A stretch of 64,000 nt of DNA from Thermoprotei archaeon (GTDB taxonomy: Archaea; Thermoproteota; Thermoprotei; Thermoproteales; B15-G16). This document shows, one piece after another, positions 49,088 through 58,817 of the stretch. The translations under genes were made by a program, and so were the position numbers. The notes below the pieces were generated by a model that was not told the DNA's origin, made no database searches, and was given only the letters and a program-made list of their open reading frames with translations. The stretch covers positions 140,767 to 204,766 of the forward strand of contig QMRC01000001.1 of assembly GCA_003649205.1 (NCBI GenBank). The letters run 5' to 3'. How positions within the stretch are numbered: position 1 is the stretch's first letter; each line of letters begins with the position of its first letter.

Positions 49088-49568
49088 ATACATCTCTCTT
49101 ACCCAGCTTCTCTATGAATTCACAACATCGTCTAACTAAGTCAGGTCTCCTAGCGTCAATAACTACATCAACAGAGTACCTATGTGCAACACCACCATCC
49201 TCACTACTTCTGAACGAAATTACAACATCAACTCTCTGTAGGTAGAACGGTGCTTCGGTAGCGAATTCAGACATCACCCTATTAGCTAGCGCTATAGCTG
49301 TCTCAAGATCAGGTACATCAGGTACATGAATTTGAACAACATTACCACGATTGAGAGTAATAGGTCTAAAACCTCTCATCTGTAGCCTACGAATGTAGTC
49401 AAGAGGTACATACGGTGGTTCAGAGACAGCTCTAAAAGCCTCCATGATATCCTCACGAGATCTAGCTAACACAGCAACCTTACCAATGAAGTACACCCTA
49501 AGCTTACTAACATCAACACCCAGTACCTCAGCTACCTTAGAGAGAACCTCACACATAAGTACACCCAC
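49080..49568 (-). CDS. Hypothetical protein
   Basis: 162-aa ORF. Confidence 0.5.
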   Translation of the reverse strand: MGVLMCEVLSKVAEVLGVDVSKLRVYFIGKVAVLARSREDIMEAFRAVSEPPYVPLDYIRRLQMRGFRPITLNRGNVVQIHVPDVPDLETAIALANRVMSEFATEAPFYLQRVDVVISFRSSEDGGVAHRYSVDVVIDARRPDLVRRCCEFIEKLGKRDVST

Positions 49569-49656
49569 AGAGATCTTTGAGAACAGGAATAAGTACTTTG
49601 AAGCTTAGGGAAGTAGAGTGAAGTGAGAAGTACACTGTTGGTGGTGTTGGTTAGTC

Positions 49657-49887
49657 GTGATTTCTGGGTACCTAATTACAACCGTCAGTATCATAGTAAC
49701 TGTAGTGTCGTCAGCTGCTACTTTAGCTTATTGGCTTGGTAGAAAACTTACTCGTATCGAGTATGAGGTAAGTACCTTGAGAAGGATGATTAAGGGTCTT
49801 GCAGAAGCTTCAGTGGAAGCACACTCAATAGCTATGGAGTACCCGTCACTAAAGGGATTCTTGAGAGGAGTGAAGTCGATTATTTGA
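49657..49887 (+). CDS. Small single-TM protein
   Basis: 76 aa, N-term TM then coiled segment; overlaps next ORF. Confidence 0.45.
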   Translation: MISGYLITTVSIIVTVVSSAATLAYWLGRKLTRIEYEVSTLRRMIKGLAEASVEAHSIAMEYPSLKGFLRGVKSII

Positions 49888-50120
49888 GGAAGAGAGTTAG
49901 TGCTGTGTACAGTATGCATGTGAGATCCAATCCTGCAATTAGTGAAGAGGAGTTGAGACTAATTAAGGAGTTCATTGCTAAGGATCCAGATGAAGTAACT
50001 CTTGAAGAGTGTGAGCGAGTTTACGATGCTGAAACTGGAGATTTGAGAGGATTCTACGCAGCTATATACGCAACCTACGTTAGGGGATACCTCATAAGCA
50101 AGAAAGCTAGAAAGAGATGA
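49884..50120 (+). CDS. Small hypothetical protein
   Basis: 78 aa, follows with 4-nt overlap. Confidence 0.45.
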   Translation: MRKRVSAVYSMHVRSNPAISEEELRLIKEFIAKDPDEVTLEECERVYDAETGDLRGFYAAIYATYVRGYLISKKARKR

Positions 50121-50171
50121 GCAGTAGCGCCATACCACGCCCCTTATATTCTCTCTCAACAAGGTAACTAC

Positions 50172-50966
50172 TTGATGCACTACCCTCGGTACCTAATCAA
50201 GGAAAGAAGTACATTTGATCCTATAGAGTTAGCTAGAGTTACGGAGTCCATTGTGTGTAAGCACATTAATGGTGTACAGTTACGTAAGTACGATGACTTC
50301 TATGTAGTTTGGGTTTATAATGGTGTAGCTACTGGCTACGTTGTTGGGTGTAACCTTCGTTGCTACTTCTGTTGGTCATATATTTCGAGAGATTTCCCTG
50401 AGAGATACGGTACCTACTATAGTCCTGAGGAGGTCGTTACTAACCTAAGGAGGTTAGTCAAAGAGTACGGTGTTGACAAAGTTCGTATTAGTGGTGGTGA
50501 ACCAACAGTATCTAGAGATCACTTACTTCAAGTTCTTGAACTCGTTGAACAAGTACCTGAAATCAAGCTCTTTCTACTTGAGACAAATGGTATTCTCCTT
50601 GGTCACGATGAGGGTTATGTTCGTAAGCTAGCTCAATTCAGAAAGATTTTAGTTCGTGTTAGTTTGAAAGCAGGTACACCGGAGAAGTTTAGTGAGAGAA
50701 CAGGAGCTAAACCAGAGTTCTTTGAGCTTCCCTTCAGAGCTATTAGACATCTTCTGAAGTACGGTGTTCCTGTCTATGTAGCTGCTATGACTGATCCTAG
50801 GTTGATGAGTAATGAGGAGAGACTTGAGTTGATGAAGAAGTTAGCTGAGATAGATCCTGACTTGGTTAAGAATCTTGAGGAGGAGAGTGTTGATCCATAT
50901 GAGACTACACTTCTAAGACTTGAAGCAGCTCAAGTCAATATACCTTGGGAATCACTTGAGTTCTAG
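50172..50966 (+). CDS. Radical SAM protein
   Basis: GCNLRCYFCWS (CX3CX2C), RISGGEPTVSRDHL. Confidence 0.87.
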   Translation: MMHYPRYLIKERSTFDPIELARVTESIVCKHINGVQLRKYDDFYVVWVYNGVATGYVVGCNLRCYFCWSYISRDFPERYGTYYSPEEVVTNLRRLVKEYGVDKVRISGGEPTVSRDHLLQVLELVEQVPEIKLFLLETNGILLGHDEGYVRKLAQFRKILVRVSLKAGTPEKFSERTGAKPEFFELPFRAIRHLLKYGVPVYVAAMTDPRLMSNEERLELMKKLAEIDPDLVKNLEEESVDPYETTLLRLEAAQVNIPWESLEF

Positions 50967-50969
50967 CTG

Positions 50970-52094
50970 GTGAGTGTAGTGAATGTGAATTGGTGTGAAA
51001 CGCTAAGTAGGTTACATGAGTATGTAGTTCCTGATCTAGGAGTGAAGTTCATTGATAGAGAACTAGAGTTTGAGAAGCTCATTAAGCATTACTGTAGAGG
51101 GGATGCACCTTGGATTCACGTAATTACTGGTCCTTGGGGTTGCGGAAAGACACAGTTTGCTAGAGCAATGACGTATGCACTCCAGTTCTCAAGTGACTAC
51201 GTGGTATTTTACGTGAATTTAAGTGAGGAGGAACTCGATAGGGTATTCTACCCAACAAAACCAGAGTTACAGGACTTAGTCATTAAGCTAGTTATTGAAG
51301 TTTTAGGTGGAACTGTACTCAAGCTACCTACGAATCTGTATAGGTTCGTGAAGTATGTAGTTGAGAGGCTACGTGTTAGAGGTAAGATCTTCTTAGTGAT
51401 AATTGATGAAATAACTAGGTCACTAGATCAATACCGTGTATCGATTAGGGATTATGTTGCTAGTCTCAGCTTGAAGATATACGATATCTCAAATGAGTAC
51501 AGCTGTACATTCTACCCAATACTCCTCACGAGTGATCAAACAGCTACAGAACTCTTTATAAGGGAGAGAGGTAAGAACCTAAGTACTCACCTACTATGGA
51601 ACTTACCTAAAGAAGCACTCACTGAACTTCTTCAATTACTCAATTCACCACTTGACACTGCTGTAGTTTGGTACATTACTGGTGGAAATCCTAGAGAAGT
51701 TCTTCTACTAATGAGGGAGTATAGGTGGGAGTTGATACCCTACATAGATGCCAGGGTGAGGGATGTTGTATCTGTAATTGCTGAGTACATCCGAGATGTT
51801 GGTATCTCCATAGATGAGGTAATACATCAGTGTCGAGTAGCAGTTGAGAATCCAGATTACTTAAGTTATCAGAGATTTTGGAATTACCTACTTAGGTACA
51901 ACGTAGCTATGTACGTAGATGCTAGATTGCACAGACTATCAACTATTGATAGGTGTGAGTGGATTGGTGAGGATTGTGCATTTCAATTACCTATCTACTA
52001 CTGGATACTGAGAGCTATCGTCGATAGGAGGAGATTGAGAGTAACAGCAAGAGATGTACTGGAGGTACTTAGATCACGTACTAACATCTTTTAA
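50970..52094 (+). CDS. Archaeal P-loop ATPase (STAND/AAA-like)
   Basis: Walker A TGPWGCGKTQFARAM, Walker B IFLVIIDEITRS; TTG/GTG start region after rSAM stop. Confidence 0.75.
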   Translation: MSVVNVNWCETLSRLHEYVVPDLGVKFIDRELEFEKLIKHYCRGDAPWIHVITGPWGCGKTQFARAMTYALQFSSDYVVFYVNLSEEELDRVFYPTKPELQDLVIKLVIEVLGGTVLKLPTNLYRFVKYVVERLRVRGKIFLVIIDEITRSLDQYRVSIRDYVASLSLKIYDISNEYSCTFYPILLTSDQTATELFIRERGKNLSTHLLWNLPKEALTELLQLLNSPLDTAVVWYITGGNPREVLLLMREYRWELIPYIDARVRDVVSVIAEYIRDVGISIDEVIHQCRVAVENPDYLSYQRFWNYLLRYNVAMYVDARLHRLSTIDRCEWIGEDCAFQLPIYYWILRAIVDRRRLRVTARDVLEVLRSRTNIF

Positions 52095-52899
52095 ATACTA
52101 CATTGATTGGGTGTAGAGCTGGTCTAAAGGTGGATTCTAGCTCTAGTGTTGGTCCTAGTACTTTGTAGAGTTTCCAGCCAACGTCTTCAGCTAGTTTAAT
52201 CAGTTCATTAAGTGAGTAAGCACGTAGTTGGAATGAGACCTCACCAAGGTACTTAAGGTCGTGATTTTGCTGCTTGTAAAATCTCCACGTATTGATGAAT
52301 AAACCCCTCTCAGACCTGTAATCAGGGTACTCGATAACGACTAGGTCATCGTAATGTGAAATAATACCCTCAACAGGTACTATATTCCTTATCAGCGATA
52401 TAAAGTGTGGATTACTATGTTCAAGAATTAGTAGGTACCCACCTTCCTCAGTTAGTTCTAGACATTGCTTCAGTATTGATTTATCGGTTTCTTCATCGTA
52501 GTACCCAATTAACGTAGTCCAGATGAAGTACACTACCTTGAAGGGTGCGTAATCACGTAGGTACTTCACTAGCTCTCTAGCATCACCAGCAATGAACTTA
52601 ACTCTGTCTTCAAGACCTAGCTCTCTAGCTCTCTTAATACCATCCTCGATGAGGATAGGTGAGATATCTATACCATAGACCTCATACCCATACCTAGCGA
52701 GGTGTAGAGCAACTCTACCATTACCATAACCAACTTCAAGCACCTTACCAGACTCAACACCAAGTGACTTCAGTAATCGAGCAATTGCCTCAGCACTCCT
52801 CCTACCTCTCTCCCACATTTGCCCTGAACTAACCATCTTTAGGAATAGCTCACCATAGTCTATGAATAGCTTCTCAATCCAGTTACTCAGGCACTTCAC
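52081..52899 (-). CDS. Class I SAM-dependent methyltransferase
   Basis: GKVLEVGYGNGRVALHLARYGYEVYGIDISP. Confidence 0.82.
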   Translation of the reverse strand: MKCLSNWIEKLFIDYGELFLKMVSSGQMWERGRRSAEAIARLLKSLGVESGKVLEVGYGNGRVALHLARYGYEVYGIDISPILIEDGIKRARELGLEDRVKFIAGDARELVKYLRDYAPFKVVYFIWTTLIGYYDEETDKSILKQCLELTEEGGYLLILEHSNPHFISLIRNIVPVEGIISHYDDLVVIEYPDYRSERGLFINTWRFYKQQNHDLKYLGEVSFQLRAYSLNELIKLAEDVGWKLYKVLGPTLELESTFRPALHPINVVFKRC

Positions 52900-52903
52900 C
52901 TCA

Positions 52904-53143
52904 CTAGGTACCTGTTAAGAGGTCAAGCAATCTAATACCTTCCTTGATACCATCAATAACTTCCTTGCTGTAGAACTCAGTGTACCCACAACGACAGCAG
53001 ATAACAGCAACGTACTCGTAAGCTTGCCAGTCAAGTAATCTAGTTAGTCCTGCACCTGTGAAGGCATGTTCCTGTATCTTAAATTCAATTGAGCCACACT
53101 TAGGACAACGCCAACCGGAAAAGTACTGACTTAGCTCGACCAA
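52904..53143 (-). CDS. Small zinc-ribbon protein
   Basis: CPKCGSIEF...CCRCGYTEFY. Confidence 0.7.
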   Translation of the reverse strand: MVELSQYFSGWRCPKCGSIEFKIQEHAFTGAGLTRLLDWQAYEYVAVICCRCGYTEFYSKEVIDGIKEGIRLLDLLTGT

Positions 53144-53182
53144 GAGAGTTCACCTCTACTCATCTGGAGTATGGTATTATAG

Positions 53183-53662
53183 CTATACCTTGTCTCTCCT
53201 CTTGTTGAGTATTTCTAAGAGTTTATCAATGTAGTGAGCAATTGTACTGTATACTCTGAGGTATGTAGTGATATCATGTCCAAAGGGATCCTCTATATCG
53301 TCGTCAATACCTGTGATGTACCCAATCAATGTCGTTACTGGTACATCAATTCCATGAATCTCACAGATGCACTTAACTTCATCAACTAGATTACGCTCCA
53401 TGGTCAGCACTAAATCTGGTCTAAAGACCTTAATTACATCACCTACGTACCTAGGTACGTGATCACTTAAATTCACACTAAATATCCTAGCCGCTTCAAT
53501 AGCTTCATGCGGTATTCCATATCTGTACGGTACTGTACCTCCTGAGCTAGCTACATGAGGTAAATTGATATCTCTACACCTCTTATTGAAGTACCTCTCA
53601 GCAAAAGGACTCCTACACACATTACCGATACACACAAAGACTATTCTCATGATTTCTCTCAA
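53183..53662 (-). CDS. Low-molecular-weight protein tyrosine phosphatase/arsenate reductase family
   Basis: VFVCIGNVCRSPFAE (CX5R loop), DPFGHD. Confidence 0.85.
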   Translation of the reverse strand: MREIMRIVFVCIGNVCRSPFAERYFNKRCRDINLPHVASSGGTVPYRYGIPHEAIEAARIFSVNLSDHVPRYVGDVIKVFRPDLVLTMERNLVDEVKCICEIHGIDVPVTTLIGYITGIDDDIEDPFGHDITTYLRVYSTIAHYIDKLLEILNKRRDKV

Positions 53663-53939
53663 GTAATGTGGGTTATTTTAGAAATTCTCTTAGTTACATA
53701 CCTATCCTCAAGTGATTAGAAGGTGATACAGCTGGCTTAGCTTAAATTGCGTGATCTCAAGTTGGAGTTGTACCATGACTACATCGTTATACCAAATTAT
53801 GTAACTTGTCAATCTCGTTTAGAGAAGTTACTCGGGATAAGGAGCATACTTAGTGATTTGTACATGAAGGTTAATCGACGTACTTCCATATTGAGATGAG
53901 AAAACGTTTATCTTTTAGCTTGTTCTTCTTTCTCACAGC

Positions 53940-54533
53940 ATGCTGTTACTCCTAAAGCTGACAGAGGAGGGCTACGTTCCAGTTCTATTCTCAAGAGAGG
54001 ACGATCCTCTAGATGAGGAACGTGATCTAGAGTTATTGACTTCCTTGACTGTAGCTGTGCTCGGTTTTGCATCAATACTATCACATGACACTGTTGAGCT
54101 CAGTACTGATACTGGTCAGAAGCTCTTTGTTGTAACTTCTCAGAGCGGATACTGTTTAGCTATTTGGAGTGATAGCGAAATCAATAGGAATTTAGCTAGG
54201 GAGACATTACGTAAACTCGAGGAGCTGCATAAGAGTAGTAAACTTACGCCTCTTCACATGTGCGTTGCTGAGTCCCTACTACGTAGTAATTTACCTCCCG
54301 ATGTTCTTGACTTTGTTGGGAGAGCTATTGACTTTGCTGAATCCGAGTTTAAGTATGCTCTTGACCTATCAGTCAATTTCACTGAGCTTCCAGATGACGT
54401 GAAGAAGAGAATGATTGCTATCCTCGAGAAGCTACCTATGAAATTTGAGGAATTACTTCACTATGTTTCTGATAGGGATGTCCTTATGGGTATTCTCGAG
54501 TTAATTAAGTTAGGTATTCTCATAGTTAGGTGA
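53940..54533 (+). CDS. Longin/roadblock-like protein, first gene of GTPase module
   Basis: LKLTEEGYVPVLFSRE...LLTSLTVAVLGFASILSHDTVELSTDTGQKLFVVTSQSGYCLAIWSD pattern resembles longin-type folds. Confidence 0.45.
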   Translation: MLLLLKLTEEGYVPVLFSREDDPLDEERDLELLTSLTVAVLGFASILSHDTVELSTDTGQKLFVVTSQSGYCLAIWSDSEINRNLARETLRKLEELHKSSKLTPLHMCVAESLLRSNLPPDVLDFVGRAIDFAESEFKYALDLSVNFTELPDDVKKRMIAILEKLPMKFEELLHYVSDRDVLMGILELIKLGILIVR

Positions 54534-55555
54534 GCTTCATGTTGTGGATGCTCGAAGCGCTCAAAATTGCACGCAAGGTTGATGACTACGTACTGCACTG
54601 TGTTTGGGATGAACTCAATAAGCTTGGTATTGTTGATGAATTGAAGAGAGGTACTGAGCCTACGGTTATTGCCGATAAGTTTGGTCTCGATAGATCACTA
54701 TTCTTGTCATTGTATAACGCTCTCACTCAAACAAGACTTATTAAAGCTATTTTAAAAGGTGTTAAGAAACCGAAACTTGGTCCTGAGTTTTCTAAATTTG
54801 AAACTGGTATGAGAATGCTTGTTAGAGCTTTCTTCATGAGGATGCAAGGTAAGGTTCCAGATGAAATGGAGATCTTTGATAGAAGGTTCTACATCTTGTC
54901 GTTTAAGTCTATACATGTAAATAGAGCTATTATCAGAGCAAAAGCGATAGGACTTAGAGGTCTTGGCTTTAAACCTAAAAACGGTGTTAAGCTTATTGAG
55001 CTTGGTGCTGGTTATGGCTCATTTACACTATCTATCCTCAGTATGTTAGCTAGATACGGTGTGAGAGACTTCAAGCTAATATGCGTTGACATGAGTGAAG
55101 ATATGGAAAAGGAATTCTATAAGACTGTGACATCTGAAATGTTAACGTCATTGAACATACCTGAAAAGTATCTTGAAAATATCGAGTATAAGATTGCTGA
55201 TGTCTCAGAGCTTCCTAAGTTTGCCAACGACCTTGGTAAGGAATCCTTCGATTATGCTCTATCCTGCGCTCTTCAGCATTGGGTTAGGAATAGGCATGAG
55301 ATGTATAGAGGTATTGCTACGTTACTTAAACCTGGTGCTATTTGGTTTGATGTAGGTTCTCTCTATACTGAGAAGGTTCCTTCACTAATGTCAGTACTTC
55401 TACTATTTACGAGGGATTATGCTGGTGCACTTACTGAAGCTGATTTAGATGAAATTAGGAAACACCTTGTAGTTGAGAAGGTTAAGACAAGGAGAACTAA
55501 GACCTTTACATCAATTCACATCCGAGCCGCTAAGCCAGTGTACTTGGTGATGTAG
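54530..55555 (+). CDS. SAM methyltransferase with N-terminal winged-helix-like region
   Basis: KLIELGAGYGSFTLSILSML, ICVDMSED, DYALSCALQHWVRNR; 4-nt overlap with previous gene. Confidence 0.78.
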   Translation: MSFMLWMLEALKIARKVDDYVLHCVWDELNKLGIVDELKRGTEPTVIADKFGLDRSLFLSLYNALTQTRLIKAILKGVKKPKLGPEFSKFETGMRMLVRAFFMRMQGKVPDEMEIFDRRFYILSFKSIHVNRAIIRAKAIGLRGLGFKPKNGVKLIELGAGYGSFTLSILSMLARYGVRDFKLICVDMSEDMEKEFYKTVTSEMLTSLNIPEKYLENIEYKIADVSELPKFANDLGKESFDYALSCALQHWVRNRHEMYRGIATLLKPGAIWFDVGSLYTEKVPSLMSVLLLFTRDYAGALTEADLDEIRKHLVVEKVKTRRTKTFTSIHIRAAKPVYLVM

Positions 55556-55556
55556 G

Positions 55557-56186
55557 ATGAATATTGACATCAGGTCTCTCCTGGAGAGATTGAGGACTGT
55601 TAAAGTCATGGTAATTGGCCCCCCGTATGCAGGTAAGACTACATTACTGCAAGCTATCGATAGTAGGTGTAGGTGTATCACTACACAAGCAAATTCTCCA
55701 GCTCCGTACAGGAGTACAGTGTTTATTGATAGTAGCTGTATTGTTTTTGATTTGAATACCGGTAGGTGGTTCTCAAGTGGATCTGAGTTCAGTAATTACC
55801 TTCTGGAATCTCAAAGTGCTATTGACAATGCTGTGAAACGCTTTATCAAGGTTAAGTTCATAGGTACCCCAGGTCAGCGAAGATTTGAGTATCAACGTGA
55901 TATACTGTTTAGTCTACATAAGGTAGTTGATGTTGTTGCTCTTGTCGTCGATTCTGCTTCTGAAAGTAGCATCAATGAGATTCCTAAGTTTCTTGACCTT
56001 GTTAAGGCTAAGTTGAGGTATAAGGCTCTGTTACTAGTTGCTAATAAGCAGGATATACCTGGTGCATTGCCTGGTTCTGAAATTGCTAAGAGATTCGGTA
56101 TTCAGGAATTTGTTGAGACTAGTGCTCTCCATGGTTGGGGTGTAGACAGATTTGTCAGGAAGTGCGTTGAGTTAGGACTTAGCTGA
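55557..56186 (+). CDS. Small Ras-like GTPase (MglA/COG2229-like)
   Basis: G1 GPPYAGKTTL, G3-like IGTPGQRRF, G4 NKQD, G5 ETSAL. Confidence 0.8.
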   Translation: MNIDIRSLLERLRTVKVMVIGPPYAGKTTLLQAIDSRCRCITTQANSPAPYRSTVFIDSSCIVFDLNTGRWFSSGSEFSNYLLESQSAIDNAVKRFIKVKFIGTPGQRRFEYQRDILFSLHKVVDVVALVVDSASESSINEIPKFLDLVKAKLRYKALLLVANKQDIPGALPGSEIAKRFGIQEFVETSALHGWGVDRFVRKCVELGLS

Positions 56187-56280
56187 TCAAGGAATTACCT
56201 TAAGAATATTCCTGAAGAGGTACTAGGAAGCCTAAGAAAGAGAACGAAAATAGAGAAAGCCTATGAGAGAACCCACCTCC

Positions 56281-56835
56281 TTACTTCTCCTTCCCCTCCC
56301 CCTCTTCACTCTTACCTTCTTTGCCAATTCGCCTCTCAGCCTCCTCAATAATCCTACGTACATCCACTTTATACCTCTTCCTCCTCTCGACACCATACAA
56401 CCAGCTAAAGTCAGGATCACTCCTTATACATGGATGTTCAGGATCGACAAGAATGACCTCGAAGTATTTATAATGACCGTCTTCACCTACCCAGTAGCTT
56501 CCAAGGACCTCCATGTTTGGGTACCTTCTTGCTGCTCTCTCCTCTGCTATTAGCTGTAGGCTTTTCTTTGCTGCATGGTAAATACCCATTCTCTTTGGTC
56601 TTCGACCTGAGTCAGGTCTTGGTTTCTCGAGTAGTCCTCTACGAACCTTTACTCTCACAACTATGATACCGGGCTTTGCCTTGTAGCCTAGTTGTCTAGC
56701 TTTGTCTAGTCTCGTTGGTTTTGGTATCCTAACTACTGTTGGTTGCTTTCTCCACTGAACCATCCTTTGTTTGATGATTTCCCATATCCAGCTCTTTCTA
56801 GCTCTTCTCCAAGCTAACTTAATGTACTTGTACAC
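56281..56835 (-). CDS. rpl15e: Ribosomal protein L15e
   Basis: [49 protein letters not shown]. Confidence 0.93.
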   Translation of the reverse strand: MYKYIKLAWRRARKSWIWEIIKQRMVQWRKQPTVVRIPKPTRLDKARQLGYKAKPGIIVVRVKVRRGLLEKPRPDSGRRPKRMGIYHAAKKSLQLIAEERAARRYPNMEVLGSYWVGEDGHYKYFEVILVDPEHPCIRSDPDFSWLYGVERRKRYKVDVRRIIEEAERRIGKEGKSEEGEGKEK

Positions 56836-56894
56836 TGAACTTCACCGCGTAGGTCTTCCTTGAGGTACTTCTCTAAAAACTTAACCACTTTGAG

Positions 56895-58160
56895 CTAGGT
56901 AAGTACCTTAGTGAGGAGTGACTCAGTAGCTACTACGAGGGGATCTCTCAAATTAGTTAGCTCTGGATTGTATCCAATGGTGATGTGTAGTAGTTCCTGT
57001 AGTGATGTACTCTTCAGTATGCTTATTGCAATGAGTTTAGCTATGTCACATACTCTCTGATCTGTACCAGCTATGAAGCTACCGAGTAGTCTCTGTGTTC
57101 TGTAGTCGCAGATTAGCTTTAGCGTGATCTCACTAACTTCCTTCCCTGGAAGGGGTTGAGTTATCGGTGATCTAATTCTCGAAGCTACAGTGTTCACACC
57201 TTGCTTTCTTAGGAAGGTAGCTGTGTAGCCGATGAGTGCTATGATGTACTTACCTAGCTTCAGTAGCCTAATTGGTACGAAACCTCTTACGTGGATGCTG
57301 TACCCAGCTAGCTTCAGTGCTACGTACAGTGCATGGAGGTAGGAGAATGTATCTGATTCAAGCTTATTAGCTATACCGAGTACAGGATCTACTACCTTGC
57401 TGCATCTACCTACGCAGTAGATATTGCTGTACTTCGTTGATCCGATGGTATTAGTTGCAGGTTCTTCACCGAGATCGAGATTAGGTACCTTAGACCAACT
57501 ACGTAGCTCTACCTTAGCAATTACGTCAACTTCATACACTTTCTCAGGCTCCGTGACGACACCGTACTTAATACCTTCCTCTTCAAGCACCTTGGTGATT
57601 AGAGACCAAGTATCTGGATCTAGGTACTCACGAACATAGCTAGGTATTAGGAGTACACATTCGATACCTAATTCCCTCAATACGGTGAGTAGAGTTGATG
57701 CAAGAGTAGAGAAACCGTAGACACCAATGACCTTACCCCTATCAACTAGCTTACGAAGCTCTAGAGCACTATCCTCACTCCAGAAGTGAAGAATTACCCT
57801 ATCATCAATCACGAGAGGACCATGTACTTTGGGTCCAGTACATACTGCCAGAATATCGAAAGCTATCTCTTCATCACCTACTACAGCTATACGCTCAGTA
57901 GTGCTGATGCTTGAGACTGTAGATCGGAGTAGTAGTTCAACACCACAGTAATCTTGTAGATGTTCACGAGTATACATCTGCACATCATCAAGTGACAAAA
58001 CATCAGAAACCACGTAAGGAAGTAGAGACCTAATGACAGCAATTCTCTCGTGTTCCTCAACTACGGTGATATCTACCCGTGGTAAGTACCTACTTAGCAA
58101 GACTGCGAGCGAGCAACCAGCAATACCACCACCAATGATGAGTACCTTCATGGCTATCAA
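56895..58160 (-). CDS. FAD-dependent pyridine nucleotide-disulfide oxidoreductase family
   Basis: VLIIGGGIAGCSLAVLLSRYLP, NIYCVGRCSKV. Confidence 0.75.
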   Translation of the reverse strand: MIAMKVLIIGGGIAGCSLAVLLSRYLPRVDITVVEEHERIAVIRSLLPYVVSDVLSLDDVQMYTREHLQDYCGVELLLRSTVSSISTTERIAVVGDEEIAFDILAVCTGPKVHGPLVIDDRVILHFWSEDSALELRKLVDRGKVIGVYGFSTLASTLLTVLRELGIECVLLIPSYVREYLDPDTWSLITKVLEEEGIKYGVVTEPEKVYEVDVIAKVELRSWSKVPNLDLGEEPATNTIGSTKYSNIYCVGRCSKVVDPVLGIANKLESDTFSYLHALYVALKLAGYSIHVRGFVPIRLLKLGKYIIALIGYTATFLRKQGVNTVASRIRSPITQPLPGKEVSEITLKLICDYRTQRLLGSFIAGTDQRVCDIAKLIAISILKSTSLQELLHITIGYNPELTNLRDPLVVATESLLTKVLT

Positions 58161-58175
58161 CCTCCATACTTTCCC

Positions 58176-58709
58176 GTGGAGAAACTTAATTTAGCTACCT
58201 ACGCAATTTGGACATCAATGGGAAGGATCAAGGTACTATTCCTCGATCTAGATGGTACAGTGTGGGATCACCTTGACATATCGAGCCTTAAACCACCATT
58301 CACAAGAATATCTGACAACACCATTGTAGACAGTACGGGTGTGACTGTACACCTTCACCAGAACGTACGTAGATTTCTGTCAGAGATTAGGGAGCTAGGT
58401 ATCAAGGTCATTGCACTGAGCTGGAACGTCTACGACATAGCATACCAGGCACTACAGGCATTTGACTTAGTTAAGTACTTTGATGCACTCTACATAGAAC
58501 CTCATCCACATAAGGGCTACCTAATGGCGAGAGCACTTCAGGAACTCAACCTAAATGTTAAACCGTGTGAGGTCCTGTATGTCGATGATCGAGATATACA
58601 CATTGATGAGATTAAAGCAATTGTTGGAGATGTAGTTTTTATCCAGGCTTGGAAGCACTTTAAGAGCTTTAATGAGCTTCTCGACCTTGTAAAGAAGTTA
58701 TGCTCATAG
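58176..58709 (+). CDS. HAD phosphatase (MDP-1-like)
   Basis: VLFLDLDGTVWDHLD, ALSWNVYDIAYQAL, VLYVDDRDIHIDEI; probable start at ATG 58218. Confidence 0.78.
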   Translation: MEKLNLATYAIWTSMGRIKVLFLDLDGTVWDHLDISSLKPPFTRISDNTIVDSTGVTVHLHQNVRRFLSEIRELGIKVIALSWNVYDIAYQALQAFDLVKYFDALYIEPHPHKGYLMARALQELNLNVKPCEVLYVDDRDIHIDEIKAIVGDVVFIQAWKHFKSFNELLDLVKKLCS

Positions 58710-58817
58710 TGCTCTCCTCCAACTACTTGCTGCTCTAGGTACTTTACTCATTACCTCAATTGAGCTAGGGTTTTTTATTCTGAGCTGGTCTACAGGACTC
58801 CTTGAGGTATCCCTACG

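Noticed and set aside
53746-53901. About 50-codon frame LRDLKLELYHDYIVIPNYVTCQSRLEKLLGIRSILSDLYMKVNRRTSILR* (+)
   Set aside because: Starts at TTG, no recognisable family; could be a small gene or relic but cannot be supported
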